A stretch of DNA of 64,000 nucleotides from Vibrio nereis NBRC 15637 (GTDB lineage: Bacteria; Pseudomonadota; Gammaproteobacteria; Enterobacterales; Vibrionaceae). Positions 1-8,985 of this stretch are shown in pieces. Both the position numbers and the translations under genes were made by a program. Under the pieces are notes generated by a model that had not been told where the DNA came from, searched no databases, and worked only from the letters and a program-made list of their open reading frames with translations. The number at the start of each line of letters is the position of its first letter. Position 1 is the stretch's first letter. The DNA lies in assembly GCF_001591105.1 (NCBI RefSeq), contig NZ_BCUD01000003.1, positions 215,564-279,563 on the forward strand, read 5' to 3'.

Positions 1-252
1 AAAATGCCTCGATTGCCATTCAGAGCATATATTGCGCATATTATTCGCATAAATTCATACGAACACTCCCGTAAAAATTCGTTTACTCGCTGAAAGTTTA
101 CGACATGGCGCAAAAAAGCATCTTTTAGTGTTTTTATTCAAATACTTTTTTACTTACTGATTAAAAAAGGTTTTTTACTATTTCTAGTCATACAGTGAGT
201 GGGGGTATGGCGTGTTACTAATAGAAATATTGGTTATAGAGTCAGATCTGTC
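1..252. other. Left-edge intergenic region without a recognisable gene
   Basis: No frame on either strand carries a convincing coding sequence here. Frame 1 is open from the edge to a TGA near base 93 but encodes nothing recognisable, and minus-strand ATGs near 50-58 lead only to a five-codon ORF or run off the edge. The stretch is AT-rich and holds the GCATA repeats. It probably belongs to the intergenic region before the purine permease, or to the start of a divergent gene outside the window. Confidence 0.5.
25..57. repeat. Three 11-bp phased direct repeats beginning GCATA
   Basis: Three consecutive 11-bp units each begin with GCATA: GCATATATTGC (25-35), GCATATTATTC (36-46) and GCATAAATTCA (47-57). 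The spacing is about one helical turn, so the same face of the DNA would be presented three times. No gene can be assigned here because the window edge cuts the context. This may be a regulator array or chance in AT-rich DNA. Confidence 0.4.
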
Positions 253-281
253 TGGAATTTGATATTTGATGACTTTATAAT
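253..281 (+). promoter_or_regulatory. Probable sigma-70 promoter of the purine permease gene
   Basis: A perfect TATAAT -10 element lies at 276-281, with a weak TGGAAT -35-like hexamer at 253-258 and a 17-bp spacer. The predicted start is near 288, just upstream of the PurR-like operator and about 47 bases before the ATG. Confidence 0.5.
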
Positions 282-296
282 TCCCGCCAATCGATT

Positions 297-312
297 ACGC
301 AACCGTTTACCC
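297..312 (+). promoter_or_regulatory. PurR-type operator
   Basis: ACGCAACCGTTTACCC closely matches the known PurR operator (ACGCAAACGTTTNCNT), including the central CGTTT and the left half ACGCAA. It lies just downstream of the predicted transcription start and 22 bases before the permease ATG, which suits repression when hypoxanthine or guanine is abundant. A purine permease followed by gpt fits this control. Confidence 0.75.
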
Positions 313-334
313 TCAATCCCTATAGGATTCGATT

Positions 335-1624
335 ATGTTCGAAAAACTATTCAAGCTCAGTGAAAACGGCACTAACGTGAAAACTGAGATCATCGCAGGT
401 GTTACTACCTTTTTGACAATGGCCTACATCATATTTGTGAACCCAGCTATTTTGGCTGACACAGGTATGGACCGTGGGGCAGTCTTTGTTGCTACGTGTG
501 TGGCAGCGGCTATTGGCTGTTTCATCATGGGTTTTGTCGCTAACTACCCAATTGCGCAGGCGCCAGGTATGGGCCTTAACGCTTTCTTTACTTATTCGGT
601 TGTACTTGGCATGGGGTATACGTGGCAAGTGGCTTTAGCTGCGGTATTCTGTTCAGGTTTACTGTTCATCTTGCTCAGCGTATTTAAGATTCGCGAATGG
701 ATTATCAACTCGATTCCGCTTTCACTGCGTACCGGCATTTCTGCGGGTATTGGCCTTTTTCTTGCGTTTATCGCACTGAAAAATGCGGGTATCGTCGCTG
801 ATAACCCAGCAACACTTGTCTCTCTTGGTTCAATTACATCTTTACCAGCGGTTCTTGCGTCAATTGGTTTCTTTCTGACCATTGCCTTGGTGCACCGTGG
901 GGTTAAAGGTGCCGTAATGATCGCTATTCTTGCTGTTACGGGGCTAGGTCTACTATTTGGTGATGTTCAGTGGGCCGGTTTGATGTCTACACCACCAAGC
1001 ATTGCACCTACTTTCCTTCAGCTTGATTTTTCTGCGGTATTCGAAGTGGGCATGATCTCTGTTGTGTTTGCATTCCTGTTCGTAGACTTATTTGATACGG
1101 CGGGCACTTTGGTTGGTGTTTCGCAAAAAGCAGGGCTTGTGGGCGAAGATGGAAAAATTCCTCGCTTGAATAAAGCGCTGCTGGCTGACTCAACAGCCAC
1201 TTCAGTGGGAGCCTTGTTAGGTACATCCAACACCACTTCATATATTGAGAGTGTTTCTGGTGTTTCTGCTGGTGGGCGCACAGGTTTAACTGCTGTGGTT
1301 GTTGGCATTTTGTTCTTACTTGCACTATTCTTCTCGCCACTGGCAGGAATGATTCCAGCATATGCGACCGCGGGAGCGTTATTTTATGTGGCGATCCTGA
1401 TGCTTTCTGGCTTGGTAAGTATCGACTGGCGTGATTTAACAGAAGCGGCTCCGGTTGTTGTAACGTGTCTGCTTATGCCTCTGACTTTCTCAATTGCAGA
1501 AGGTATTTCTCTGGGCTTCATCGCGTACGCTGCTATTAAACTGTTTAGTGGTAAAGGGCGCAGTGTTTCTCTGAGCGTTTGGATAATGTCTGCCATCTTT
1601 ATCATCAAATACATCGTCGCTTAA
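335..1624 (+). CDS. NCS2/AzgA-type purine permease (hypoxanthine/guanine/adenine)
   Basis: This 429-residue inner-membrane protein is a proton-coupled nucleobase importer of the NCS2 family, AzgA/PbuG branch. It is built almost entirely of hydrophobic helices (about 12-14). The family motif [10 protein letters not shown] lies at residues 76-85, and a second conserved region around residues 250-315 contains DLFDTAGT and NTTSYIES, which in the family form the substrate and proton site. The start at 335 fits the length of relatives and the GATTATG context. It precedes gpt, which converts imported guanine or xanthine to nucleotide, and sits behind a PurR-type operator, so a salvage role is strongly supported. 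Which purine is preferred cannot be read from the sequence. Confidence 0.92.
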   Translation: MFEKLFKLSENGTNVKTEIIAGVTTFLTMAYIIFVNPAILADTGMDRGAVFVATCVAAAIGCFIMGFVANYPIAQAPGMGLNAFFTYSVVLGMGYTWQVALAAVFCSGLLFILLSVFKIREWIINSIPLSLRTGISAGIGLFLAFIALKNAGIVADNPATLVSLGSITSLPAVLASIGFFLTIALVHRGVKGAVMIAILAVTGLGLLFGDVQWAGLMSTPPSIAPTFLQLDFSAVFEVGMISVVFAFLFVDLFDTAGTLVGVSQKAGLVGEDGKIPRLNKALLADSTATSVGALLGTSNTTSYIESVSGVSAGGRTGLTAVVVGILFLLALFFSPLAGMIPAYATAGALFYVAILMLSGLVSIDWRDLTEAAPVVVTCLLMPLTFSIAEGISLGFIAYAAIKLFSGKGRSVSLSVWIMSAIFIIKYIVA

Positions 1625-1634
1625 TAGGTTTTCA

Positions 1635-1686
1635 AGGGTCTGTATTGCTAGAGCCGATCTTGTAATACAGGCCCTCACATTTTTAG
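1635..1686 (+). terminator. Hairpin between the purine permease gene and gpt
   Basis: A 12-bp stem (1635-1646 with 1664-1675, one G-U pair) encloses a 17-base loop and is followed by a broken T-rich stretch. It can act as a terminator or partial attenuator between the permease gene and gpt. Confidence 0.5.
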
Positions 1687-1703
1687 ATTTTAGGTTAATA
1701 ATA

Positions 1704-2168
1704 ATGAGCAAGAAATTTGTCATCACTTGGGACCAAATGCACACATACTGCCGTGAACTAGCAGAAAAACAGATGCCAGCAGAACAGTGGAAGGGCATTT
1801 GGGCAGTGAGCCGTGGTGGTTTGGTTCCTGGCGCTATTCTGGCGCGTGAACTCGGTATTCGTTACGTAGATACCATCTGTATCTCTAGCTACGACCATGA
1901 TCATCAACGCGACATGAGTGTAATCAAAGCGCCAGAAGGTGACGGTGAAGGGTACTTAATCGTTGAAGACCTTGTAGACAGCGGTGATACTGCGCGTAAA
2001 CTGCGTGATCTATACCCTAAAGCGAAATTGATTGCGGTTTGTGCAAAACCATCAGGTGCCGCTTTGCTTGACGACTATGTTGTCGATATTGCTCAGGAAA
2101 CTTGGATTGAGCAGCCATGGGATATGGCGATTCAATACATTGAACCTATCAATCGCAAGCAAAAATAA
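1704..2168 (+). CDS. gpt: Xanthine-guanine phosphoribosyltransferase
   Basis: Gpt transfers phosphoribose from PRPP to guanine, xanthine or hypoxanthine in purine salvage and is usually found at the cytoplasmic membrane. The 154-residue product matches the family length. The PRPP-binding loop [13 protein letters not shown] lies at residues 86-98, and the conserved [10 protein letters not shown] near residues 34-43 is the pyrophosphate-binding segment. It lies 79 bases after the purine permease gene in the same direction, a natural import-and-trap pair. A strong terminator follows immediately. Confidence 0.96.
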   Translation: MSKKFVITWDQMHTYCRELAEKQMPAEQWKGIWAVSRGGLVPGAILARELGIRYVDTICISSYDHDHQRDMSVIKAPEGDGEGYLIVEDLVDSGDTARKLRDLYPKAKLIAVCAKPSGAALLDDYVVDIAQETWIEQPWDMAIQYIEPINRKQK

Positions 2169-2200
2169 TGCTTCACTGAGCTAAGTTTCAGTTTCTTGAT

Positions 2201-2229
2201 AAATGACCCTTCATTGGGTCATTTTTTTT
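2201..2229 (+). terminator. Rho-independent terminator after gpt
   Basis: AAATGACCC and GGGTCATTT form a perfect stem around a short TTCATT loop, ending in a run of T. It closes the permease-gpt unit. It also overlaps the longest possible upstream extension of frsA, which argues against that start. Confidence 0.9.
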
Positions 2230-2267
2230 ATTACTATTGTCTCAACAGCAATTATTTAGGTTCGATT

Positions 2268-3515
2268 ATGTCCGAAGAAGTGAGTAAAAACCTCTCAGAG
2301 ACTCTTTTTGTTAAACACAAGCAAGCGCGAGAGACTTCAGCACTGATTCAGTATATGCCAAGTAGCCAGTCGTTATTGGAAGAAAAACGTGAGCAAGAAG
2401 GCTACCGATGGTATCGCAATTTACGTCGTATGCAGTGGGCTTGGCAGGGCTTAGATCCGATAGAAATCGAAGCTGTTCTTGCTAAAATTGCTTCTTCTAA
2501 ACATTCACGAACTCAAGATCAATGGCTAGATACCGTGATGGGCTACCACAGCGGGAACTGGACTTATGAATGGATTAAATTGGGAATGCTTCACCAGAAG
2601 CGTTCTGACAAGTTGTCAGGCGAAGAGGCAGCCGATGAGCTTTTTAACGCGTCACTGTGCTTTAGTATTGCCGGTTATCCTCATCTAAAAAATGATAACT
2701 TAGCGACACAAGCTCAGGTGCTGGCCAATTCTGCTTACACTGATGCGGCTAAGAAAACCAAGTTTATTGTTAAACGAATCGAAGTTCCGTATCAAAACAA
2801 GAAAATTACCGCTCACCTTCATTTGACGAAGACAGATAAACCCCAGCCAGTTGTGATGGTTAGCGCGGGCTTGGACAGTTTACAAACCGATCTTTGGACG
2901 CTGTTCCGAGACCACCTAGCGAAGAAAGACATCGCTATGTTAACCGTCGATATGCCATCTGTTGGTTCTAATACTTACTGGAACTTGACCGAAGACACGT
3001 CGTGTTTACACCAAGCGGTACTTAATGAGCTTTATAATATTCCTTGGGTAGATCATTACCGAGTAGGACTGATTGGTTTCCGCTTTGGTGGTAATGCTAT
3101 GGTGCGTTTGTCTTTCATGGAGCAAGATAAGATCAAAGCTTGTGTTTCTATGGGGGCGCCGATTCATTCCGTGCTGGCTTCACCGGAAAAGCTTAAAAAA
3201 ATGCCGCAAATGCATTTAGACGTTTTAGCCTCTCGCCTTGGTAAAAGCGCGGTTGATATCCATAGTATGGCCAGTCAGCTTATGGCATGGTCATTAAAAG
3301 TTCAGGGTATTCTTTCTAGCCGAAAAACCAGAGTGCCAATATTGGCAATGAGTTTAGACGGTGACCCTGTTTCCCCATTTAGTGATAACCAACTTGTGGC
3401 ATTATTCAGTGATTACGGCAAGGCCAAGAAAATCAACACTAAGACAATTACACAAGGATATGAGCAATCCCTCGATTTAGCCATTCAGTGGTTAGAGGAT
3501 GAGCTAACTAGGTGA
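2268..3515 (+). CDS. frsA: Esterase FrsA (fermentation-respiration switch protein)
   Basis: FrsA is an alpha/beta-hydrolase-like cytoplasmic protein. In enterics and Vibrio vulnificus it is reported to bind the glucose PTS protein EIIA-Glc and favour fermentation. The ATG at 2268 gives 415 residues beginning MSEEVSKNLSETLF, which matches the N-terminus of relatives. An in-frame start at 2196 would lie inside the gpt terminator and is rejected. The central part (roughly residues 190-300) carries the hydrolase core, with VMVSAGLDSLQ and the nucleophile-elbow-like GLIGFRFGGNA. A canonical catalytic serine is not obvious in that elbow, in line with doubts over its enzymatic activity. It is followed by crl, a common neighbour. 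Confidence 0.9.
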   Translation: MSEEVSKNLSETLFVKHKQARETSALIQYMPSSQSLLEEKREQEGYRWYRNLRRMQWAWQGLDPIEIEAVLAKIASSKHSRTQDQWLDTVMGYHSGNWTYEWIKLGMLHQKRSDKLSGEEAADELFNASLCFSIAGYPHLKNDNLATQAQVLANSAYTDAAKKTKFIVKRIEVPYQNKKITAHLHLTKTDKPQPVVMVSAGLDSLQTDLWTLFRDHLAKKDIAMLTVDMPSVGSNTYWNLTEDTSCLHQAVLNELYNIPWVDHYRVGLIGFRFGGNAMVRLSFMEQDKIKACVSMGAPIHSVLASPEKLKKMPQMHLDVLASRLGKSAVDIHSMASQLMAWSLKVQGILSSRKTRVPILAMSLDGDPVSPFSDNQLVALFSDYGKAKKINTKTITQGYEQSLDLAIQWLEDELTR

Positions 3516-3617
3516 CATAACGAGCAATTTGGACGAAACTGAGTGTAAGGTGCACTGAAATAAAACGTTAACAGTGCACCTGTAACAATACATACAGTCA
3601 TGAATACGGAGATTCAT

Positions 3618-4007
3618 ATGTCTGATACGACGAAAAGTCCAACTCATTATCGCTTGCTTTCTACCCTCAGAGCCATTGGTCCTTACTTACGCGAATCGCA
3701 ATGCGTGGATGGCTCTTATCTTTTCGATTGTTTATCCGTTTGTGTAAACGACAAAAAGTCCCCGGAGAAAAGAGAGTTTTGGGGATGGTGGCTTGAACTA
3801 GAACAGCAAGGAAATGGCTATCAAGCGCGTTACAGAAGTGGTTTATACGACACAACAGGCGAATGGTTGGACGAAAAATTGCCACAGAACGTGGTTAAAG
3901 ACGTGAACCATACGCAAGAAGCTTTCCACCAAAAACTGATCGAAACGATGCAGACGGAATTTGGACTTCAAGTTCATTTACATGAAGATTCTGTCGAATT
4001 TGTCTAA
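3618..4007 (+). CDS. crl: Sigma factor-binding protein Crl
   Basis: Crl binds the stationary-phase sigma factor RpoS and promotes its assembly with core RNA polymerase. It occurs in only some gamma-proteobacteria. The ATG at 3618 is preceded by GGAG at a spacing of six bases and gives 129 residues, close to the usual length. The longer start at 3600 would place this Shine-Dalgarno inside the coding sequence. Conserved Crl features seen are TLRAIGPYLRE near the N-terminus and the aromatic REFWGWWLEL in the middle. It is likely transcribed alone: frsA ends about 100 bases before it and a terminator follows. Confidence 0.93.
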   Translation: MSDTTKSPTHYRLLSTLRAIGPYLRESQCVDGSYLFDCLSVCVNDKKSPEKREFWGWWLELEQQGNGYQARYRSGLYDTTGEWLDEKLPQNVVKDVNHTQEAFHQKLIETMQTEFGLQVHLHEDSVEFV

Positions 4008-4035
4008 TTTTGACCGCTTATCTTTCTTCTCTATC

Positions 4036-4063
4036 AAAAAGGCGCGATTCAGCGCCTTTTCTA
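4036..4063 (+). terminator. Rho-independent terminator after crl
   Basis: AAAAAGGCGC pairs with GCGCCTTTT around a GATTCA loop about 30 bases after the crl stop. Confidence 0.85.
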
Positions 4064-4189
4064 CTTGTGAATTTGGTCTTTGATTGCTAAAACATCAGGT
4101 CCGGATGCCATTTACCCCTAAACAGAAAAACTGTTGGTTTCATATAAGTGGCATAGAACCATGTTTATTTTATTCATAGCAGAACGACA

Positions 4190-5323
4190 ATGAATCAAGA
4201 ATGCGGACAAACACTACAGCCTCAAACTGTGGTTGTTAAACTAGGTACCAGTGTCTTAACTGGTGGTACATTAGCGCTTGATCGTGCTCATATGGTTGAG
4301 CTGGCGCGCCAATGTGCAGAGCTAAAAAAACTAGGCCACGCTGTGGTTATGGTATCGTCAGGCGCGATCGCCGCTGGACGTGAGCACCTAGGTTACCCCG
4401 CACTCCCCAACTCAATGGCAAGTAAACAGCTGCTTGCTGCCGTCGGTCAAAGCCAACTGATTCAAACTTGGGAAGCCTTGTTTGCTATCTACGGAATTAA
4501 GATAGGTCAAATGCTGTTAACCCGAGCTGATCTGGAAGACCGCGAGCGCTTTCTAAACGCCCGAGATACGATCAATGCTCTGGTTGAAAATGACATCATT
4601 CCAATCGTGAATGAAAACGACGCGGTCGCGACCAGTGAAATCAAAGTGGGTGATAACGATAACCTATCGGCATTGGTTGGGATTTTATGCGGCGCAGACA
4701 AGCTCTTGCTGCTGACTGATCAAAAAGGCCTGTTTACTGCCGACCCGCGCAAAGACCCAGATGCAGAGCTCATCAAAGAAGTCAAAACCATTGATGACAC
4801 CCTACGTAAAATCGCAGGCGGCAGTGGCACCACATTAGGTACTGGCGGAATGGCGACCAAGTTACAAGCAGCAGACATTGCGCGCCGAGCGGGGATCGAA
4901 GTCATTATTGCAGCGGGTAGTGCACCTAACGTGATTTTTGATTCACTGGGTAACGAGCCTCATGGGACACGTTTCTTGCCGTGCGAAGAGTCACTGGAAA
5001 ACCGAAAGCGTTGGATACTGGCGGGCCCTGCAACATCGGGTGATATCGTGATTGATGAAGGCGCAGTAAAAGCCGTCTTTGGTAATGGCAGTAGTCTGCT
5101 GGCGAAAGGTGTCACCAAAGTGAGTGGTGAGTTTGCTCGTGGTGATGTTGTCCGAGTGACAGACATCAATGGCAAATTGGTTGCCCGCGGGATCTCTAGC
5201 TACTCAAGTAAAGACATGGCCAAGATTATTGGCAAACACAGCAAAGATATTTTAGGAATATTAGGTTACGACTACGGCAGCGAAGTACTGCACCGTGACG
5301 ATATGGTCGTAATACAAGAATAA
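4190..5323 (+). CDS. proB: Glutamate 5-kinase
   Basis: ProB phosphorylates glutamate to gamma-glutamyl phosphate, the first and feedback-controlled step of proline synthesis. The 377-residue protein has the amino-acid kinase domain ([10 protein letters not shown] near residue 17, NENDAVAT and [10 protein letters not shown] in the middle, GTGGMATKL near 220) and a C-terminal PUA domain from about residue 280, the two-domain form found in Escherichia coli. It lies 17 bases before proA, so the unstable phosphate intermediate can be handed over from co-translated partners. Proline also serves as an osmolyte in marine vibrios. Confidence 0.97.
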   Translation: MNQECGQTLQPQTVVVKLGTSVLTGGTLALDRAHMVELARQCAELKKLGHAVVMVSSGAIAAGREHLGYPALPNSMASKQLLAAVGQSQLIQTWEALFAIYGIKIGQMLLTRADLEDRERFLNARDTINALVENDIIPIVNENDAVATSEIKVGDNDNLSALVGILCGADKLLLLTDQKGLFTADPRKDPDAELIKEVKTIDDTLRKIAGGSGTTLGTGGMATKLQAADIARRAGIEVIIAAGSAPNVIFDSLGNEPHGTRFLPCEESLENRKRWILAGPATSGDIVIDEGAVKAVFGNGSSLLAKGVTKVSGEFARGDVVRVTDINGKLVARGISSYSSKDMAKIIGKHSKDILGILGYDYGSEVLHRDDMVVIQE

Positions 5324-5340
5324 GAATTGAGGGATTTATA

Positions 5341-6591
5341 GTGGAACTGATTTCTATGGGTAAAGCTGCCAAGGATGCAGCTTTCCAGCTTGCTACCGCA
5401 TCAACGGCACAAAAAAACAAAGCATTGGCTATTATAGCGGATGAACTTGAAGCGAATTCAGCGACAATTCTGGCGGCTAACGCCAAAGATATTGAACTAG
5501 GCCGTGAAGCGGGGTTAACAGATGCTCTGCTTGACCGCTTACTGCTAAACGAAGAACGCTTAATCGGCATTGCGAACGATGTTCGTAACGTTATTGGCCT
5601 GAATGATCCTGTCGGTAGTGAGATAGACAGTAAAGTGCTTGAAAATGGTATGTCACTGTCACGTCGCCGCGTACCGCTTGGTGTTGTCGGTGTGATTTAT
5701 GAAGCGCGCCCGAACGTGACCATCGATATTGCTGCACTGTGTTTAAAAACGGGTAACGCGAGTATTCTGCGTGGCGGAAAAGAGACGTTCTTTTCGAACA
5801 TGGAACTGGTTAACGTAATTCAATCGGCACTGGCGAAGGCAGAGTTGCCAGCAGCTTCAGTACAATATATTGAAAAACCGGATCGCGAGCTGGTTTCTCA
5901 ATTGCTTAAACTCGATGACTATGTGGACATGATCATTCCACGTGGTGGTGCAGGCTTACACAAAATGTGTAAAGAAAACAGCACGATCCCAGTCATCATT
6001 GGTGGTTTTGGTATCAGCCATATCTTTGTCGATGAAAGTGCTAACTTAGCAAAATCAATCGACGTAGTTGAAAACGCAAAGGTCCAACGCCCTTCGGCAT
6101 GCAATTCTCTCGATACGCTACTGGTACATGCAAGTGTGGCAGCCGAGTTCTTGCCTATGCTGGTGGAACGCATGAACGAACAAGTCACTTTTGTTACCGA
6201 GCCAAAAGCCAAGGCGCTGATGGGCAATGCGAAAAAACTATGTGATGCGGTTGATGGTGATTTTGACACAGAGTGGCTGAGTTACACGTTGGGCGTAAAA
6301 ATCGTCGACGATGTAAAAGAGGCGATTGATCATATGCGTGTTCACAACGCGAGCCACTCTGATGCCATCATGACCAACAGTTTAGAAAACTCAGAACTGT
6401 TTATTAACTCAGTGGGCTCTGCGGCGGTTTATGTAAATGCATCTACGCGTTTTACCGATGGCGCACAGTTTGGTTTAGGTGCAGAAGTGGCGGTATCAAC
6501 ACAAAAACTTCACGCACGTGGGCCAATGGGGCTGGAAGAGCTAACCAGTTATAAATGGGTTGGTAAGGCGAACTACTTGCCGCGTAGTTAA
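5341..6591 (+). CDS. proA: Gamma-glutamyl phosphate reductase
   Basis: ProA reduces gamma-glutamyl phosphate with NADPH to glutamate semialdehyde, which cyclises on the way to proline. The 416-residue product starts at a GTG preceded by GAGGG and aligns with the usual family length (about 417). The aldehyde-dehydrogenase-like fold is evident, with the catalytic cysteine in [12 protein letters not shown] near residue 255 and the C-terminal [10 protein letters not shown]. It forms an operon with proB and is closed by a strong hairpin. Confidence 0.97.
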   Translation: MELISMGKAAKDAAFQLATASTAQKNKALAIIADELEANSATILAANAKDIELGREAGLTDALLDRLLLNEERLIGIANDVRNVIGLNDPVGSEIDSKVLENGMSLSRRRVPLGVVGVIYEARPNVTIDIAALCLKTGNASILRGGKETFFSNMELVNVIQSALAKAELPAASVQYIEKPDRELVSQLLKLDDYVDMIIPRGGAGLHKMCKENSTIPVIIGGFGISHIFVDESANLAKSIDVVENAKVQRPSACNSLDTLLVHASVAAEFLPMLVERMNEQVTFVTEPKAKALMGNAKKLCDAVDGDFDTEWLSYTLGVKIVDDVKEAIDHMRVHNASHSDAIMTNSLENSELFINSVGSAAVYVNASTRFTDGAQFGLGAEVAVSTQKLHARGPMGLEELTSYKWVGKANYLPRS

Positions 6592-6613
6592 CAAAACGGG
6601 CTGTAGGTTGATT

Positions 6614-6645
6614 AAAAAGGGGCTATTCGAGCCCCTTTTGCTTTT
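6614..6645 (+). terminator. Rho-independent terminator after proA
   Basis: AAAAGGGGCT and AGCCCCTTTT form a stem with a short ATTCG loop, ending in a T-rich tail. Confidence 0.9.
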
Positions 6646-6695
6646 CCTAGCTTTGTGAATTCCGCTACACTAACTGGCATTATTTTGGAGGTGAT

Positions 6696-7145
6696 ATGCA
6701 TTGTCCTTTTTGTTCAGAGAATGATACTAAAGTAATCGACTCTCGTTTGGTTGCGGATGGTCATCAGGTTCGTCGTCGTAGGCAGTGTCTGGCGTGTAGC
6801 GAACGTTTCACTACGTTTGAAACCGCAGAGTTGGTTATGCCGCGCGTGATTAAATCGAATGGCAACCGTGAGCCGTTTAATGAAGATAAAATGGTCGGCG
6901 GTTTGCAAAGGGCGTTGGAGAAACGTCCGGTCAGTGCAGACGCAGTAGAGCTTGCGATCAGCATGATTAAATCGCAACTACGCGCAACAGGTGAACGCGA
7001 AGTACCAAGTGAAATGATTGGTAACCTCGTGATGGATCAACTGAAAGAGCTGGATAAGGTGGCGTATATTCGATTTGCGTCAGTGTACCGAAGTTTTGAA
7101 GATATCCGAGAGTTTGGCGAAGAAATCGCTAAGCTGGAAGATTAA
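6696..7145 (+). CDS. nrdR: Transcriptional repressor NrdR
   Basis: NrdR represses ribonucleotide reductase genes in response to ATP/dATP. All 149 residues fit the family. The zinc ribbon uses C3, C6, C31 and C34, followed by the basic DNA-contacting stretch VRRRRQ, and an ATP-cone domain spans about residues 49-139. The Shine-Dalgarno TTGGAGGTGAT precedes the ATG. It heads a cluster with ribD only 12 bases downstream, an arrangement common in proteobacteria. No nrd gene or clear NrdR box lies in the window, so its targets are elsewhere. Confidence 0.97.
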   Translation: MHCPFCSENDTKVIDSRLVADGHQVRRRRQCLACSERFTTFETAELVMPRVIKSNGNREPFNEDKMVGGLQRALEKRPVSADAVELAISMIKSQLRATGEREVPSEMIGNLVMDQLKELDKVAYIRFASVYRSFEDIREFGEEIAKLED

Positions 7146-7157
7146 CGGACGCAGCTC

Positions 7158-8264
7158 ATGTCTGAATTCACTTCTCTAGATTTTCAAATGATGTCACGTG
7201 CTATCCATTTGGCGCAAGGTGGCATCTATACCACGCCTCCAAACCCAAACGTGGGTTGCGTGATCACTCGCGATGGCGAAATTGTGGGTGAAGGTTTTCA
7301 CTTTCGTGCAGGCGAACCCCATGCGGAAGTGCATGCGTTGCGCATGGCGGGCGAGAAAGCCGCAGGTGCAACCGCCTATGTGACGTTAGAGCCTTGCTCT
7401 CACTACGGACGCACACCTCCCTGCGCGGAAGGCCTGATTAATGCCAAGGTTGCGAAAGTTATTTGTGCCATGCAAGACCCGAACCCGCAAGTGGCAGGAC
7501 GCGGCATCCAAATGCTGCGCGACGCTGGGATAGAAGTGCATGTCGGCTTGCTTGAACAAGATGCACACGCTCTAAATCCAGCGTTCATCAAGCGAATGAA
7601 AACCGGCATGCCTTTTGTGCAGTTGAAAATGGCGGCGAGCTTAGACGGCCAAACCGCACTTGCTAATGGGCAAAGCCAGTGGATTACCTCCCCGCAGGCG
7701 CGTCAAGACGTCCAGAAATACCGAGCGCAAAGTGGCGCTATTCTGTCGACCAGTAAGACAGTCATAGACGATAACGCGTCACTCAATGTTCGCTGGAGTG
7801 ACTTACCGCAACATGTACAAGCCAATTACTTACAACAAGACTTACGTCAACCTGTTCGAGTGATCTTGGATCGCCAGCAGCAACTAACTGCCGATCTCAA
7901 GCTGTTCCAAGCTGAAGGCGATAAGCTCGTCATCGCTGAGCAAGGTGATATTGCTCCTGTTTTAAATCACGATCAGCAAATTGACTTAAAGGCGATGTTT
8001 GCCCAACTGGCTAGTCAGTACAACGTTAACCACCTGTGGGTGGAAGCGGGCGCAACGTTGGCGAGCAGCCTGATCAAAGCCGAGCTGGTGGATGAGCTTA
8101 TCCTGTATCTCGCGCCTAAAATTATGGGAAGCGATGGCAGAGGGTTACTCGGTGCATTAGGTCTTGACTCTATGGCGGATGTGATCGAGCTGGATATTCA
8201 AGATGTAAGACAAGTGGGCAAGGATATTCGAATCGTTGCCAAACTATTGAAAAAAGAAATGTAA
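7158..8264 (+). CDS. ribD: Bifunctional riboflavin deaminase/reductase RibD
   Basis: RibD performs two successive steps of riboflavin synthesis: deamination of the pyrimidine intermediate and NADPH-dependent reduction of its ribose side chain. The N-terminal deaminase domain (about residues 1-145) shows the zinc site with H55-A-E57 and the cysteines C80 and C89 in PCSHYGRTPPC. The C-terminal reductase domain follows (KMAASLDGQTA onward). The 368 residues match the family. It ends two bases before ribE, so translation is probably coupled. Confidence 0.97.
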   Translation: MSEFTSLDFQMMSRAIHLAQGGIYTTPPNPNVGCVITRDGEIVGEGFHFRAGEPHAEVHALRMAGEKAAGATAYVTLEPCSHYGRTPPCAEGLINAKVAKVICAMQDPNPQVAGRGIQMLRDAGIEVHVGLLEQDAHALNPAFIKRMKTGMPFVQLKMAASLDGQTALANGQSQWITSPQARQDVQKYRAQSGAILSTSKTVIDDNASLNVRWSDLPQHVQANYLQQDLRQPVRVILDRQQQLTADLKLFQAEGDKLVIAEQGDIAPVLNHDQQIDLKAMFAQLASQYNVNHLWVEAGATLASSLIKAELVDELILYLAPKIMGSDGRGLLGALGLDSMADVIELDIQDVRQVGKDIRIVAKLLKKEM

Positions 8265-8266
8265 TT

Positions 8267-8923
8267 ATGTTTACAGGTATTGTAGAAGCAGTCGGAACAC
8301 TGACTGCCATCACGCCAAAAGGCGAAGATATCAGTGTTACCGTGGCAGTCGGTAAGCTGGACATGTCGGATGTAAAGTTGGGTGACAGTATTGCGACTAA
8401 CGGCGTGTGCCTTACCGTCGTGGACTTTAGCTCAACCAGCTACACCGCGGACTTATCGCTCGAAACGTTAAAGAAAACAGGCTTTGCCGATTACGAAGCA
8501 GGCGACAAAGTTAACTTAGAGAAAGCCATGTTGCCAACGACGCGATTCGGTGGACATATTGTTTCAGGGCACGTTGACGGCGTGGGTGAAATCGTTGAAC
8601 GAAATATGGTGGGTCGTGCGATTGAGTTTTGGGTCTCGATGCCACAAGAGCTGTCTAAGTATGTCGCGGAGAAAGGATCGATCACCGTTGATGGTATTAG
8701 TCTGACGGTCAATGCGTTGCGTAAGAATGCTTTCAAGCTCACCATTGTTCCTCATACTGGGGAAGAAACGACGATTGCAGATTTTCATGTAGGGCGCAAA
8801 GTGAACTTAGAAGTTGATGTGCTTGCACGTTATATGGAGAGATTACTGACAGGACAGCGTGAAGAGCAGGAACCAGAATCTCGTATCACCATGGAATTTT
8901 TACAACAGAACGGATTTGCATAA
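8267..8923 (+). CDS. ribE: Riboflavin synthase alpha chain
   Basis: This enzyme dismutates two molecules of 6,7-dimethyl-8-ribityllumazine to give riboflavin. The 218-residue protein begins MFTGIVEAVG and has two lumazine-binding barrels (about 1-97 and 98-190). Each has a G-hydrophobic-S-I/L-x-V-D-G/N-x-x-L-T-V element, seen as GDSIATNGVCLTV and KGSITVDGISLTV. It is tightly packed after ribD. The gene is called ribC in Escherichia coli and ribE in many other annotations. Confidence 0.96.
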   Translation: MFTGIVEAVGTLTAITPKGEDISVTVAVGKLDMSDVKLGDSIATNGVCLTVVDFSSTSYTADLSLETLKKTGFADYEAGDKVNLEKAMLPTTRFGGHIVSGHVDGVGEIVERNMVGRAIEFWVSMPQELSKYVAEKGSITVDGISLTVNALRKNAFKLTIVPHTGEETTIADFHVGRKVNLEVDVLARYMERLLTGQREEQEPESRITMEFLQQNGFA

Positions 8924-8985
8924 GCAACGCCAAACTCGCGTTCGATAAACCATTCGCCGCTAGAAGCTGAGACAGGAATAAAAAG

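Noticed and set aside
41..58. A minus-strand five-codon ORF with a good ribosome site near the left edge
   Set aside because: Too short to support, and the context lies outside the window.
62..334. Purine riboswitch before the purine permease gene
   Set aside because: No three-way junction with the conserved loop and core bases was seen. A PurR operator explains control better.
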